A stretch of 64,000 bases of DNA from Obesumbacterium proteus (GTDB lineage Bacteria; Pseudomonadota; Gammaproteobacteria; Enterobacterales; Enterobacteriaceae). This document shows positions 52,471 through 62,245 of the stretch, piece by piece. Location of the stretch: NCBI RefSeq assembly GCF_001586165.1, contig NZ_CP014608.1, positions 1,488,001 to 1,552,000 on the forward strand, written 5' to 3'. The number at the start of each line of letters is the position of its first letter. Positions within the stretch are counted from its first letter, which is position 1. The translations under genes and the position numbers were made by a program. The notes beneath the pieces were generated by a model that was not told where the DNA came from, ran no database searches, and saw only the letters and a list, made by a program, of their open reading frames with translations.

Positions 52471-53649
52471 ATGACCTCTTTGTTGACTGCCCGCCGCCGA
52501 ATTAACCCTATCTACGCTGCGTTTCTTATCGTTGCTTTCTTGACGGGGATTGCGGGTGCGCTTCAGGCTCCCACGCTTAGCCTATTTTTGACGACCGAGG
52601 TTAAGGTTCGTCCGCTGTGGGTTGGGCTGTTTTATACCGTCAATGCGATCGTGGGGATCGCGGTAAGTTTCCTGCTGGCGAAACGATCCGATCGTCAGGG
52701 CGATCGCCGTAAGCTGATTATGTTTTGCTGCGCTATGGCGGTTGGAAACTGTCTGCTATTCGCTTTTTGCCGCAGTTATTTGCTGTTGATTTCCGCTGGG
52801 GTATTTTTAGCCGCGCTGGCGAATACGGGAATGCCGCAGATTTTTGCCTTGGCACGTGAATATGCCGATCGCTCGGCAAGTGAAGTGGTGATGTTTAGCT
52901 CGGTGATGCGTGCGCAGCTTTCTTTAGCATGGGTTATCGGTCCACCGCTGTCGTTTATGCTGGCGCTGAACTATGGCTTTACGTTTATGTATCTGATTGC
53001 CGCCGGCGTATTTGTGTTGGCAATCGTGCTGGTGGCGCTAATGTTACCGTCAATGCCGCGCACCGAAAGCGTGGGCGAAGCGGTTGTTATCCCGACCAAC
53101 GCGTTTGGTGACAAGAATGTGGTTTTGCTGTTCATCTCCTCGATGCTGATGTGGACCTGCAACACCATGTATATTATTGATATGCCGCTGTATATCACGC
53201 AAGATCTTGGCCTGCCTGAGAATTTGGCGGGTCTATTGATGGGTACCGCTGCGGGTCTAGAGATCCCTGCCATGATTCTCGCAGGCTATTACATAAAACG
53301 CTTTGGTAAACGCAACATGATGCTGTTTGCGGTGGCGGCCGGTATCTTGTTTTATGCGGGTTTGGTGCTGTTTAAATTTAAACTGGCGCTGATGGTGTTA
53401 CAGCTGTTTAACGCCGTTTTCATTGGCATTATTGCCGGTATCGGCATGCTCTATTTTCAGGATTTGATGCCGGGTAGGGCGGGCAGCGCGACCACGTTAT
53501 TTACCAACAGTATTTCAACCGGCGTGATTATGGCGGGCGTTCTGCAAGGCGCATTAGCTGAAACCGTGGGGCATCATGCGGTTTATTGGCTGGCGGCGGC
53601 GCTGGCGATTGTGGCCTTAATTCTGTGCTCTCGTGTTCGAGAGGCTTAG
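52471..53649 (+). CDS. setA: Sugar efflux transporter SetA
   Basis: Inner-membrane MFS exporter of glucosides and related sugars, usually expressed with sgrS. It has 392 residues with about 12 membrane segments. It shows ALQAPTLSLFLTTEV, the MFS loop motif AKRSDRQGDRRKLIMF and the second-half equivalents LLMGTAAGLEIPAMILAGYY. ATG 52471 has GGAAA upstream. It follows the sgrS terminator by about 60 bases; no separate promoter is clear, so it may be read through from sgrS. Confidence 0.96.
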   Translation: MTSLLTARRRINPIYAAFLIVAFLTGIAGALQAPTLSLFLTTEVKVRPLWVGLFYTVNAIVGIAVSFLLAKRSDRQGDRRKLIMFCCAMAVGNCLLFAFCRSYLLLISAGVFLAALANTGMPQIFALAREYADRSASEVVMFSSVMRAQLSLAWVIGPPLSFMLALNYGFTFMYLIAAGVFVLAIVLVALMLPSMPRTESVGEAVVIPTNAFGDKNVVLLFISSMLMWTCNTMYIIDMPLYITQDLGLPENLAGLLMGTAAGLEIPAMILAGYYIKRFGKRNMMLFAVAAGILFYAGLVLFKFKLALMVLQLFNAVFIGIIAGIGMLYFQDLMPGRAGSATTLFTNSISTGVIMAGVLQGALAETVGHHAVYWLAAALAIVALILCSRVREA

Positions 53650-53897
53650 TGTGACAACGGGGGGATCGTCTAGACATTGCGATCCCATTTAACTGCTAAG
53701 AAAATAACCAATTTGTCGTTTTTTGATACCGCGCAACGCCTTAGCTGAGCTATTCATATAGCGTTAATGCAAGTGCATAGGTATTACCTGCAAACAAAAT
53801 ATTTCAATTCACTTTGCCTGCGCACTAAACTCCTCTGCTTTTATTTATCTCCAACGGTACGGAGATGCCGACTCACCTAGGAAGAGTTGATAATAAT

Positions 53898-55371
53898 ATG
53901 GGTAAACTAACACCGCTTAAGCCTATACCTTCTCTAATTTCCATCGCAATCGCCCTGATTATCTGGTTTGTCATTCCCGTGCCTGAAGGCGTGAGCCCCA
54001 ATGCTTGGCATCTGCTTGCGCTATTTGTGGGTACTATCGCCGCTATTATCGGTAAAGCGATGCCGATTGGCGCAGTATCGATAATTGCTATCGCCTTAGT
54101 TGCGCTGACGCAGGTGACCAATCCGGGCAAACCCACCGCGGCTTTGGATGACGCGCTGAGTGGCTTTTCCAACCAGCTGATTTGGTTAATCGGGATTTCC
54201 ATCATGATATCGCTCAGCCTGAATAAAACCGGGCTCGGGGCGCGAATCGGTTACTATTTCATTTCGTTATTTGGTAAGAAAACCCTAGGAATTGCCTACG
54301 CGTTGGCATTGGCCGAAACCACTTTAGCGCCGGTGACGCCAAGTAACACCGCACGCGGCGGCGGTATTATTCACCCTATCATGAAGTCTATTGCCGACAG
54401 TTTTGGCTCGAAGCCAGAACCGGGCTCCACGCAGAAGATTGGTCGATATCTGGCGCTGGTGAACTACAACATTAACCCAGTGACATCGGCGATGTTTATT
54501 ACCGCCACGGCGCCAAACCCCTTGATTGTGAATTTATTGCTGAAAGGCACTGGCTCAACGTTTGAACTCACGTGGTCAATGTGGGCGATTGCCGCGTTGG
54601 TGCCGGGGATCATTTCTCTGTTGGTGATGCCGTTGATTGTTTACTGGCTCTATCCGCCAACCATCAAGCGAACGCCCAATGCGCCGCGCTTTGCCAAAGA
54701 TAAGTTAGCTGAGCTTGGGAATATTTCGTTGGCAGAAAAAATTACGCTGGGGGTATTTGCGTTATTGCTGTGCCTTTGGGCGGGGATCCCTGCATTTCTT
54801 TTCGGCAGCGAGTGGGCGGTTAACCCAACGACGGCGGCGTTTATCGGGCTGGCGATCCTCTTGGCGACCGGCGTTTTGAGCTGGGACGACGTGCTAAAAC
54901 ACAAAGGTGCGTGGGACACGGTGGTGTGGTTTGCCGCGCTAGTGATGATGGCAACCTATTTAGGCAAACTGGGCTTGATCAGTTGGCTTTCACAAAGCGT
55001 TGGTAACGCGATTTCTCACCTCGGTATGGGATGGGTAGGGGGGGATGATCCTGCTGACGCTGGTTTATGTCTACTCGCACTACTTCTTTGCCAGCACCAC
55101 GGCGCATATTACGGCGATGTTCGCCGCATTCTTCGCCGCGGGTCTGGCGCTGGGCGCGCCACCGGCCTTATTAGGCTTAGTGCTGGCGTTCTCTTCATCA
55201 TTGATGATGTCATTGACGCACTATGGTACGGGCACTGCGCCGATTATCTTCGGTTCAGGCTACGTAACTCTGGGGGAGTGGTGGAAAACCGGATTTATTC
55301 TCAGCGTAGTGAACCTGCTGATTTGGATTGTGATCGGGAGTTTGTGGTGGAAGTGGTTGGGATATTGGTGA
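53898..55371 (+). pseudogene. DASS-family dicarboxylate/anion transporter, frameshifted at a G7 run
   Basis: Na+-coupled or exchange transporter of the DASS/CitT family (relatives CitT, TtdT and YbhI). ATG 53898 opens MGKLTPLKPIPSLISIAIAL. The first 380 codons show the family motifs LAETTLAPVTPSNTARGGGI and NPVTSAMFITATAPNPL. At 55038-55044 a run of seven G shifts the frame. The natural continuation (MILLTLVYVYSHYFFASTTA onwards, ending KWLGYW at 55371) lies in another frame, and removing one G would join them into about 490 residues. As written, translation leaves the family sequence and stops at 55385. A sequencing error, a true mutation or slippage-based variation are all possible. Confidence 0.85.
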
Positions 55372-55398
55372 TGAGTGAATTTTAGTCCCTCCTCCCAG

Positions 55399-55494
55399 CC
55401 TCTCCCTAACCTTCCCCTTGTAAGAGGAAGGAGCAGATCAAGATAACATCTCGAAACGGTTCCCTCCCCTGCGAAGGGGAGGGTTAGGGTGAGG
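55399..55494. repeat. REP-like inverted repeat between the DASS gene and leuD
   Basis: CCTCTCCCTAACCTTCCCCTT (55399-55419; shown with one base more than the core) is the inverted copy of the 21 bases at 55474-55494, with two mismatches. The right arm can also fold on itself as CCCTCCCCT-GCGA-AGGGGAGGG (55462-55483) with a GNRA loop. It lies between two convergent genes and resembles the palindromic GGGTTAGGGTGAGG repeats found after many enterobacterial genes. It may stabilise 3' ends or terminate transcription. Confidence 0.7.
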
Positions 55495-55511
55495 TAAGTA
55501 TAAGAACTAAA

Positions 55512-56114
55512 CTAACGCAAAAATTCCGGCAATTTTTCCTCATAAGCGGATATAGCCGCTTCGTGTTGTAGCGTTAATCCAATGCTATCCAAGCCATTCA
55601 TCATGCAGTGGCGACGGAAACTGTCTAGCTCAAACTTATAGGTTTTGTCTCCCGCATGAACGGTTTGCGTTTCCAGATCGACGGTAAACGATATTCCGGG
55701 ATTGGCTTTGACCTGTTCAAACAATTCATCGACTTCGGATTCGCTTAATGTGACGGGCAGCAGCTGATTATTAAATGAGTTGCCATAGAAAATGTCTGCG
55801 AAGCTGGGTGCAATCACCACTTTAAAGCCGTAATCGGTTAATGCCCACGGGGCGTGCTCGCGTGATGAACCGCAGCCGAAGTTTTCACGCGTCAACAAGA
55901 TGCTTGCGCCTTTGAATGCAGGCTGGTTCAGGATGAAGTCAGGGTTAGGTTGCTGGCCTGCATCGTCTAAAAAACGCCAGTCGTTGAACAGATGCTGACC
56001 AAAACCGGTGCGGGTCACTTTCTGTAAAAACTGCTTAGGAATGATCGCATCGGTGTCGATGTTCGCGGCGTCTAAAGGAACAACGATGCCGCTGTGCTGA
56101 ATAAATTTAGCCAT
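55512..56114 (-). CDS. leuD: 3-isopropylmalate dehydratase small subunit
   Basis: Swivelling subunit of isopropylmalate isomerase, which works with LeuC in leucine synthesis. It has 200 residues. It shows VPLDAANIDTDAIIPKQFL near the N-terminus and the conserved FGCGSSREHAPWAL loop. It is the last gene of leuABCD, 15 bases after leuC. Confidence 0.98.
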   Translation of the reverse strand: MAKFIQHSGIVVPLDAANIDTDAIIPKQFLQKVTRTGFGQHLFNDWRFLDDAGQQPNPDFILNQPAFKGASILLTRENFGCGSSREHAPWALTDYGFKVVIAPSFADIFYGNSFNNQLLPVTLSESEVDELFEQVKANPGISFTVDLETQTVHAGDKTYKFELDSFRRHCMMNGLDSIGLTLQHEAAISAYEEKLPEFLR

Positions 56115-56129
56115 GGGTAGTGCTCCTTA

Positions 56130-57542
56130 TCAGACCGCTGCGGTCGCTAATTCACGAATGTCGGCAAAATGCCCGCTCACGGCGGCGGCGGCGGCCATTG
56201 CAGGGCTGACCAGATGTGTGCGGCCACCGCGACCTTGGCGACCTTCAAAGTTACGGTTGCTGGTGGATGCGCAGCGCTCGCCTGGATTCAGACGATCGTT
56301 GTTCATCGCCAAGCACATTGAGCAACCCGGTAAGCGCCATTCAAAACCGGCTTCGATGAAAATTTTGTCCAGACCTTCAGATTCAGCCTGTGCTTTCACT
56401 GGGCCCGAGCCCGGTACCACAATGGCCTGTACGCCGTTGGCAACTTTACGCCCTTTGGCGATAGCCGCCGCGGCACGTAAATCTTCGATGCGTGAGTTGG
56501 TGCATGAGCCGATAAAGACTTTGTCGATAGCTACATCGGTCAGCTTAACGCCGGCTGCCAAATTCATATACGCCAGCGCTTTTTCTGCCGAGGCGCGTTC
56601 CATTGGATCGCTAAATGATTCAGGTGCAGGGATTGGCTGGTTGATGGCAATCACCTGACCTGGATTTGTTCCCCAAGTAACCTGAGGGGTGATGTCGCTG
56701 GCGTTCAGTGTGACGGTGGCGTCAAACTGTGCGCCCTCATCAGACTTCAGCGTGCGCCAGTATTCCACGGCTTTGGCCCAGCTTTCGCCTTTTGGCGCAA
56801 ACTGACGGCCTTTCAGATAATCAAAGGTCGTTTCGTCTGGTGCGACTAACCCCGCTTTTGCGCCCATTTCGATGGCCATATTGCACAGCGTCATGCGGCC
56901 TTCCATCGACAGGGCTTCTACGGCTTTGCCGCAGAATTCCACCACGTGTCCGGTTCCACCGGCGTGACCTATTTTGCCAATCACGGCCAGCACAATATCT
57001 TTAGCTGTTATGCCTTCCGCGGCGTCGCCAGCAATTTCAATTTTCATGGTTTTTGCACGGCCTTGTTTCAGCGTTTGGGTCGCTAAAACATGCTCGACTT
57101 CAGAAGTGCCGATACCAAAGGCCAATGCGCCGAATGCGCCATGGGTTGCGGTGTGAGAATCGCCGCAAACAATGGTGTTACCCGGTAATGTCATGCCTTG
57201 TTCTGGGCCGATGACGTGAACGATACCTTGGAAAGGATGGTTCAGATCGTATAACTGCACGCCAAATTCTTTGCAGTTTTTCATCAGCTCTTGCATCTGG
57301 ATACGAGCCATATCACCGCAGGCGTTAATATCTTTGGTCTGCGTAGAAACGTTGTGATCCATCGTGGCAAAGGTTTTGCTGGTTTGGCGAACAGGACGAC
57401 CCATCGCACGCAGCCCATCAAACGCCTGTGGTGAAGTGACTTCGTGCACCAGGTGGCGGTCGATATACAGCAGCGGCGTTTCGTTTTCAGCTTCGTAAAC
57501 GACGTGAGCATCAAACAATTTTTGGTATAAGGTTTTCGCCAT
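56130..57542 (-). CDS. leuC: 3-isopropylmalate dehydratase large subunit
   Basis: Aconitase-type subunit that carries the [4Fe-4S] cluster and isomerises 2- to 3-isopropylmalate. It has 470 residues. The cluster cysteines are in FIGSCTNSRIEDLRAAA and LPGCSMCLAMNND. TIVCGDSHTATHGAFGALAF and NRNFEGRQGRGGRTHLVSP are also intact. It starts two bases after leuB. Confidence 0.98.
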   Translation of the reverse strand: MAKTLYQKLFDAHVVYEAENETPLLYIDRHLVHEVTSPQAFDGLRAMGRPVRQTSKTFATMDHNVSTQTKDINACGDMARIQMQELMKNCKEFGVQLYDLNHPFQGIVHVIGPEQGMTLPGNTIVCGDSHTATHGAFGALAFGIGTSEVEHVLATQTLKQGRAKTMKIEIAGDAAEGITAKDIVLAVIGKIGHAGGTGHVVEFCGKAVEALSMEGRMTLCNMAIEMGAKAGLVAPDETTFDYLKGRQFAPKGESWAKAVEYWRTLKSDEGAQFDATVTLNASDITPQVTWGTNPGQVIAINQPIPAPESFSDPMERASAEKALAYMNLAAGVKLTDVAIDKVFIGSCTNSRIEDLRAAAAIAKGRKVANGVQAIVVPGSGPVKAQAESEGLDKIFIEAGFEWRLPGCSMCLAMNNDRLNPGERCASTSNRNFEGRQGRGGRTHLVSPAMAAAAAVSGHFADIRELATAAV

Positions 57543-57544
57543 GA

Positions 57545-58636
57545 TCAGGCCTCCTGTGCGATAAAGCGGGCAATTGCATCGCCCATCTCTGAGGTTGAAA
57601 TCGCTTTACCATCACCCGCTAAATCGCTGGTGCGGAAGCCTTGCTCTAATGCTTTATTAACGGCCTGCTCAACGGCATTAGCCGCATCGTCTGCATTCAG
57701 GCTGTAGCGCAGCAGCAGGGCAAATGACAGGATTTGAGCAATAGGGTTGGCAATGTTTTTTCCTGCGATATCCGGCGCAGAGCCACCCGCAGGTTCATAC
57801 AGACCGAAACCTTGTTCATTCAGGCTGGCAGAAGGCAGCATGCCCATTGAGCCAGTGATCATGGCGCACTCGTCAGACAAAATATCGCCGAAGATGTTGG
57901 AGCACAGCATGACGTCAAACTGCGACGGATCTTTAATCAGCTGCATGGTCGCGTTGTCGATATACATATGATTCAGCGCGACGTCTGGATAGTCTTTACC
58001 GATCTCAGTAGCAATTTCGCGCCACAAAATCGAGCTTTGCAGCACGTTCGCTTTATCAATGGAGGTGACTTTGCCACGACGTTTGCGTGCGGCTTCGAAG
58101 GCGATACGTGCGATACGCTCGATTTCAAAACGGTGATAAACCTCGGTGTCAAAAGCACGCTCATGCATGCCTTGGCCTTCGCGGCCTTTCGGTTGGCCGA
58201 AGTAGATCCCGCCGGTTAATTCACGCACGCACAGGATATCGAAGCCGCGCGCCGCGATATCGCTGCGCAGTGGGCAAAACTCTTCTAATCCTTCATATAG
58301 GCGTGCTGGGCGCAGATTGCTAAACAGTTTGAAGTGTTTACGCAATGGCAATAATGCACCGCGTTCAGGCTGCTGTGCGGGCGGCAGATTTTCCCATTTT
58401 GGGCCACCGACGGAGCCAAACAAAATCGCGCTGGCTTGTTCGCAGCCTGCAATGGTAGCCGCAGGCAAAGGTGTGCCGTGCTTGTCGATAGCTGCGCCAC
58501 CGACGTCATATTCGCTGGTAGAAATTCTCAGGCCAAAGCGTTGGCGCACGGCGTCGATGACTTTGTATGCCTGCGCCATAATTTCTGGACCGATGCCGTC
58601 TCCGGGTAAAACGGCAATGTGATGTGTTTGGCTCAT
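57545..58636 (-). CDS. leuB: 3-isopropylmalate dehydrogenase
   Basis: NAD+-dependent oxidative decarboxylase, the third step of leucine synthesis. It has 363 residues. It opens IAVLPGDGIGPEIMAQAYKV, has the substrate loop RELTGGIYFGQPKGREG, and carries the metal-site region CSNIFGDILSDECAMITGSM. It starts two bases after the leuA stop codon. Confidence 0.98.
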   Translation of the reverse strand: MSQTHHIAVLPGDGIGPEIMAQAYKVIDAVRQRFGLRISTSEYDVGGAAIDKHGTPLPAATIAGCEQASAILFGSVGGPKWENLPPAQQPERGALLPLRKHFKLFSNLRPARLYEGLEEFCPLRSDIAARGFDILCVRELTGGIYFGQPKGREGQGMHERAFDTEVYHRFEIERIARIAFEAARKRRGKVTSIDKANVLQSSILWREIATEIGKDYPDVALNHMYIDNATMQLIKDPSQFDVMLCSNIFGDILSDECAMITGSMGMLPSASLNEQGFGLYEPAGGSAPDIAGKNIANPIAQILSFALLLRYSLNADDAANAVEQAVNKALEQGFRTSDLAGDGKAISTSEMGDAIARFIAQEA

Positions 58637-58638
58637 AA

Positions 58639-60225
58639 TTAGATCGCTTCCTGATTAGAATGAGAAGGTGATGTTTGTGTTTGATGGATGCGCTGTTTTT
58701 CTTTTTCGACCTGCTGCGCACGCCAGATGTTATTCAGAACGTTAATCAACGCCTGAGCGGAAGATTCTACGATGTCGGTCGTAATGCCGACGCCGTGGAA
58801 GCGGCGTCCGTTGTAATTCGCGACAATATCAACCTGACCCAGTGCGTCTTTGCCTTGGCCTTTCGCTGACAGCTGATATTTAACAATATCGATGTCGTAG
58901 CCAGCGATACGGTTGATGGCTTGATACACGGCGTCGACAGGGCCATTGCCGGTGGCGGCTTCTGCGCTGATTTCTCCGCCGATGTTTAATTTAACCGATG
59001 CGGTTGCCATCACGCTGGTACCCGACTGCACGCTGAAGTAATCCAAGCTGAAGTGCTCAGGCTCTTCCTGCTGTTTATTAATAAACGCCAGCGCTTCTAA
59101 GTCGTAGTCGAATACCTGTCCTTTTTTGTCAGCCAGTTTCAGGAAGGCATCGTATAAGGTGTCCAGATTGAAGTCGGTACCTTCCTGATAACCCATCTCT
59201 TCCATATGATGTTTCACGGCAGCGCGGCCAGAGCGAGAGGTCAAATTCAGCTGAACCTGATTCAAACCGATCGATTCTGGGGTCATGATTTCGTAGTTTT
59301 CACGGTTTTTCAGTACGCCGTCTTGGTGAATACCGGAAGAGTGCGCAAAAGCGTTGGAGCCCACGATAGCTTTATTACCAGGGATAGGCATATTGCACAT
59401 TTGGCTGATGAACTGGCTGGTGCGGTAGATTTCTTGATGACGAATATTGGTATGCACGCCCAGCATTTCGGAACGCGTGCGGATGGCCATGATCACTTCT
59501 TCCAATGCGCAGTTGCCTGCTCGCTCGCCAATACCGTTGATGGTTCCTTCAACCTGACGAGCACCGGCCTGAACCGCCGTAATAGAATTGGCTACCGACA
59601 TGCCTAAATCGTCATGACAGTGAACGGAAATAATCGCTTTATCAATGTTAGGTACGCGCTCATACAGATTGGTGATGATGCCACCAAATTGATAAGGCGT
59701 GGTGTAGCCGACGGTGTCGGGAATATTGATGGTGGTAGCACCGGCCTTGATGGCGGCTTCAACGATGCGGCACAGATTGTCTAACGGAGTACGGCCCGCA
59801 TCCTCGCAGGAGAACTCAACGTCATCCGTATAGTTACGCGCACGTTTCACGGAATGCACCGCCATTGCCACGACATCCTCAAAGGATTTTTTCAGTTTTG
59901 ACTCAACATGCAGCGTTGAGGTGGCCAAAAATACATGAATACGGAAGGCTTCAGCGACACGCAATGCTTCAGCGGCGACGTCGATATCTTTATCTACACA
60001 GCGTGCCAAACCACAGACTCGGCTGTTTTTGATATTACGCGCAATGGTTTGTACCGATTCAAAGTCACCTGGGGAGGATACTGGGAAGCCAACCTCCATC
60101 ACGTCAACGCCCATGCGCTCTAATGCCATGGCGATTTGCATCTTCTCTTTGACGCTCAGGCTGGCTTGTAATGCTTGCTCACCATCGCGCAGCGTGGTGT
60201 CGAAAATAATCACTTGTTGGCTCAT
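58639..60225 (-). CDS. leuA: 2-isopropylmalate synthase
   Basis: Condenses acetyl-CoA with 2-oxoisovalerate, the committed and leucine-inhibited step. It has 528 residues (E. coli 523). The catalytic HMGL-like barrel begins IIFDTTLRDGEQALQASLS, with the metal motif VHCHDDLGMSVANSI. The C-terminal LeuA allosteric domain follows. GGAG precedes ATG 60225. It is the first structural gene of leuABCD, downstream of the leuL attenuator. Confidence 0.98.
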   Translation of the reverse strand: MSQQVIIFDTTLRDGEQALQASLSVKEKMQIAMALERMGVDVMEVGFPVSSPGDFESVQTIARNIKNSRVCGLARCVDKDIDVAAEALRVAEAFRIHVFLATSTLHVESKLKKSFEDVVAMAVHSVKRARNYTDDVEFSCEDAGRTPLDNLCRIVEAAIKAGATTINIPDTVGYTTPYQFGGIITNLYERVPNIDKAIISVHCHDDLGMSVANSITAVQAGARQVEGTINGIGERAGNCALEEVIMAIRTRSEMLGVHTNIRHQEIYRTSQFISQMCNMPIPGNKAIVGSNAFAHSSGIHQDGVLKNRENYEIMTPESIGLNQVQLNLTSRSGRAAVKHHMEEMGYQEGTDFNLDTLYDAFLKLADKKGQVFDYDLEALAFINKQQEEPEHFSLDYFSVQSGTSVMATASVKLNIGGEISAEAATGNGPVDAVYQAINRIAGYDIDIVKYQLSAKGQGKDALGQVDIVANYNGRRFHGVGITTDIVESSAQALINVLNNIWRAQQVEKEKQRIHQTQTSPSHSNQEAI

Positions 60226-60277
60226 GCAGGTTGCTCCTCAATCGTTCTTATTTGTCGCGTTGCGCTGCTTTTGGTGT

Positions 60278-60308
60278 AAAAAAAAGCCCGCGCATTTGCG
60301 CGGGCTTT
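60278..60308 (-). terminator. Attenuator terminator of leuABCD
   Basis: On the minus strand GCCCGCGC-AAAT-GCGCGGGC is followed by eight T. It lies between the leader peptide stop and leuA, the expected place for a transcription attenuator. Confidence 0.88.
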
Positions 60309-60325
60309 CTTGTGTTTGGTTGGAA

Positions 60326-60409
60326 TCAGTTTTGATTACCGCCCACAGGCTCACCGCGCATGCTGGATGCGAGAAGGAGGAGGCTGAGGAGACGAGTAGT
60401 CTGGATCAT
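60326..60409 (-). CDS. leuL: leu operon leader peptide LeuL
   Basis: A 27-codon leader reading MIQTTRLLSLLLLASSMRGE and ending PVGGNQN. Six of residues 7-13 are leucine, coded CTC, CTC, then (after Ser) CTC, CTC, CTT, CTC. Ribosome stalling here when charged tRNA-Leu is scarce should prevent the downstream terminator from forming. The start is ATG 60409, with AAGAG ahead of it, and lies between the leu promoter and the attenuator. The E. coli leader differs in sequence and uses CUA codons at its leucine run. Confidence 0.85.
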   Translation of the reverse strand: MIQTTRLLSLLLLASSMRGEPVGGNQN

Positions 60410-60452
60410 GTGATTCCGCTCTTAATCTGGATGAATAATTTCAATGCTTAAA

Positions 60453-60481
60453 GTGATACTGGATAGCCAAAGTCTTGTCAA
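60453..60481 (-). promoter_or_regulatory. leuLABCD promoter (sigma-70)
   Basis: On the minus strand TTGACA (60481-60476) is followed after 17 bases by TATCAC (60458-60453). The TATCCAGTA element just before the -10 is shared with the E. coli leu promoter. It is about 44 bases before the leader peptide start. Confidence 0.75.
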
Positions 60482-61008
60482 CGGCTATTTCAGTAGGTGA
60501 AAAAAACTCATACACAATGGGCATAGTGATTAATGTTCTTCTTATCAAGTAATACAGGATTGTGAGGTGTCTCTGAAATTTTAATGAAACATTAGCGGGC
60601 TAATTACGATGAGGGTGTTCTATAACTTAGTTAGTTTTGATGATAACTAATTGGATGGGAAGCGTATTTTATAAAATATACATCCTTATTATTCTTTGTT
60701 AGTTAACTATTGCTTCCTTGAATTTTAAGTACAACTAAATCATTAATCACTAGAATGCATTGGTGTTGAATGAATGACAGGTTGATGAGTGATTAACCGC
60801 TTGTGTGTCATTTTAATTCTAAATAAAACAATTTATTTTTACCGCGTGTTTATTACTGAATTTATTTTTATAGCTAGGGATAGCGTTTAAGAACTCCCAG
60901 ACTGGACGGCTGATTGTATTTAAGTTTTCGGCTGTTTTCATATCTTAATTAATTCGCGATTTTATTTTCCAATTGCGATGCTGAAATATAATTTATATTA
61001 GGTGATGT
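60482..61008. promoter_or_regulatory. A/T-rich divergent leuA-leuO control region
   Basis: This interval of about 530 bases has no supported gene. It is strongly A/T-rich with many short runs of T and A, the kind of sequence bound by H-NS and LeuO, which both act in this interval in E. coli. AGGTGATG directly before the leuO ATG is its ribosome binding site. I cannot fix single operators. Confidence 0.5.
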
Positions 61009-61962
61009 ATGTCAGTACAAAACGAGGTTATGTCTTTGGCCGAAAATGGAAGTACAGAACTGGTTCAACTCAGAAACGTTGACCTTAATTTGCTGACTGT
61101 CTTTGACGCGGTCATGCAGGTGCAAAATATCACGCGTGCGGCCCATGCTTTGGGCATGTCTCAGCCTGCGGTAAGTAACGCCGTTGCTCGACTGAAGATC
61201 ATGTTCAACGACGAGCTCTTTATGCGCTATGGCCGTGGTATCCAGCCAACGCATCGGGCATATCAGCTGTTTGGGTCGATTCGCCAAGCATTGCAGATCG
61301 TACAGAATGAACTCCCTGGAGCAGGCTTTAATCCGCTGGTCAGTGAACGTGTATTTAATGTGGCGATTTGTAGCCCATTAGATATTCGACTAACCGCAAA
61401 GCTGTTTAATCAAATTAAAGAGAGCGCATCTCACGTTCAGTTACATTTAAACTCATCGGTAAATGAAAATATTGAACGTAAATTACGCTATCAAGAAAAA
61501 GATTTCTTGATCAGCTATAGCCATTTTGAAAGTGAAGAATACTCTTGCGAGCCTCTATTTAAAGATGAGTTCGTTTTAGCCGTATCCAAGAACCATCCAA
61601 GAATTAATAATATGGTCAGCTATCAGCAGCTCTTGGTTGAGCAACATGCTGTTGTTGGTTTGAATTTATTCTCATCACTGAGTCGTAGTTATTATGAGGC
61701 AAGTGAACTGGCGCGTTGTGTTGCATATCAAGGTACCGATATGAACAGCGTATTGAGCGTGGTATCGAAAACTGAAATGGTGGCCATTGCCCCACGCTGG
61801 TTGGTTGAGGACTATGCTGAACACTTAAATCTTTCTGTCGTGTTACTCAGTGATTTGGAAAGAGAACGTACTTGTTACCTGAGCTGGCACCATGCCGCAG
61901 AACGCGATAGCGGTCATCAGTGGATGAAAGCGGTACTGAGCGATTTCGGCAGTAAGTTTTAA
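61009..61962 (+). CDS. leuO: LysR-family regulator LeuO
   Basis: Pleiotropic DNA-binding regulator that counters H-NS silencing. It has 317 residues. The helix-turn-helix region (about 24-82) contains VDLNLLTVFDAVMQ, NITRAAHALGMSQPAVSNAV and RYGRGIQPT, nearly the same as E. coli LeuO. The effector domain is less conserved (VSKTEMVAIAPRWLVEDYAE; CYLSWHHAAERDSGHQWM). The first 20 residues differ from E. coli. It is divergent from leuABCD, as in E. coli. Confidence 0.97.
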   Translation: MSVQNEVMSLAENGSTELVQLRNVDLNLLTVFDAVMQVQNITRAAHALGMSQPAVSNAVARLKIMFNDELFMRYGRGIQPTHRAYQLFGSIRQALQIVQNELPGAGFNPLVSERVFNVAICSPLDIRLTAKLFNQIKESASHVQLHLNSSVNENIERKLRYQEKDFLISYSHFESEEYSCEPLFKDEFVLAVSKNHPRINNMVSYQQLLVEQHAVVGLNLFSSLSRSYYEASELARCVAYQGTDMNSVLSVVSKTEMVAIAPRWLVEDYAEHLNLSVVLLSDLERERTCYLSWHHAAERDSGHQWMKAVLSDFGSKF

Positions 61963-61989
61963 ACCTCACGCTTAATAAAATAAGTTAAT

Positions 61990-62016
61990 AAAGAGAGAGC
62001 ATTGGGCTCTCTCTTT
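61990..62016 (+). terminator. Terminator after leuO
   Basis: AAAGAGAGAGC and GCTCTCTCTTT form an 11-pair stem with a five-base loop, 28 bases after the leuO stop codon. The following T tract is poor (CTAT), so termination may be partial. Confidence 0.65.
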
Positions 62017-62217
62017 CTATATCTGGAGTTATCTGGGACTTGTCGCTGCGGCAGTGATTTATAGATGCCTACGGCGATTTTATTAGTTTTTTATATTATT
62101 TTGAATTCTTTTCATTTGTCGCAAACTGACCCCATATTTACATTATCCTCTGTCATAGCTTGATGGAAAATTATTCAAGAAACCCATCTTTGCTCACCTT
62201 TTTACGTTTAATAATCG

Positions 62218-62245
62218 TTGACCCTTTGGCTAGAACAGGTAGACT
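62218..62245 (+). promoter_or_regulatory. Possible promoter of the acyl-CoA synthetase gene
   Basis: TTGACC (62218-62223) and TAGACT (62240-62245) are spaced by 16 bases, about 95 bases before the ATG at 62340. Both boxes are imperfect. I see nothing else of note in 62017-62339. Confidence 0.3.
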
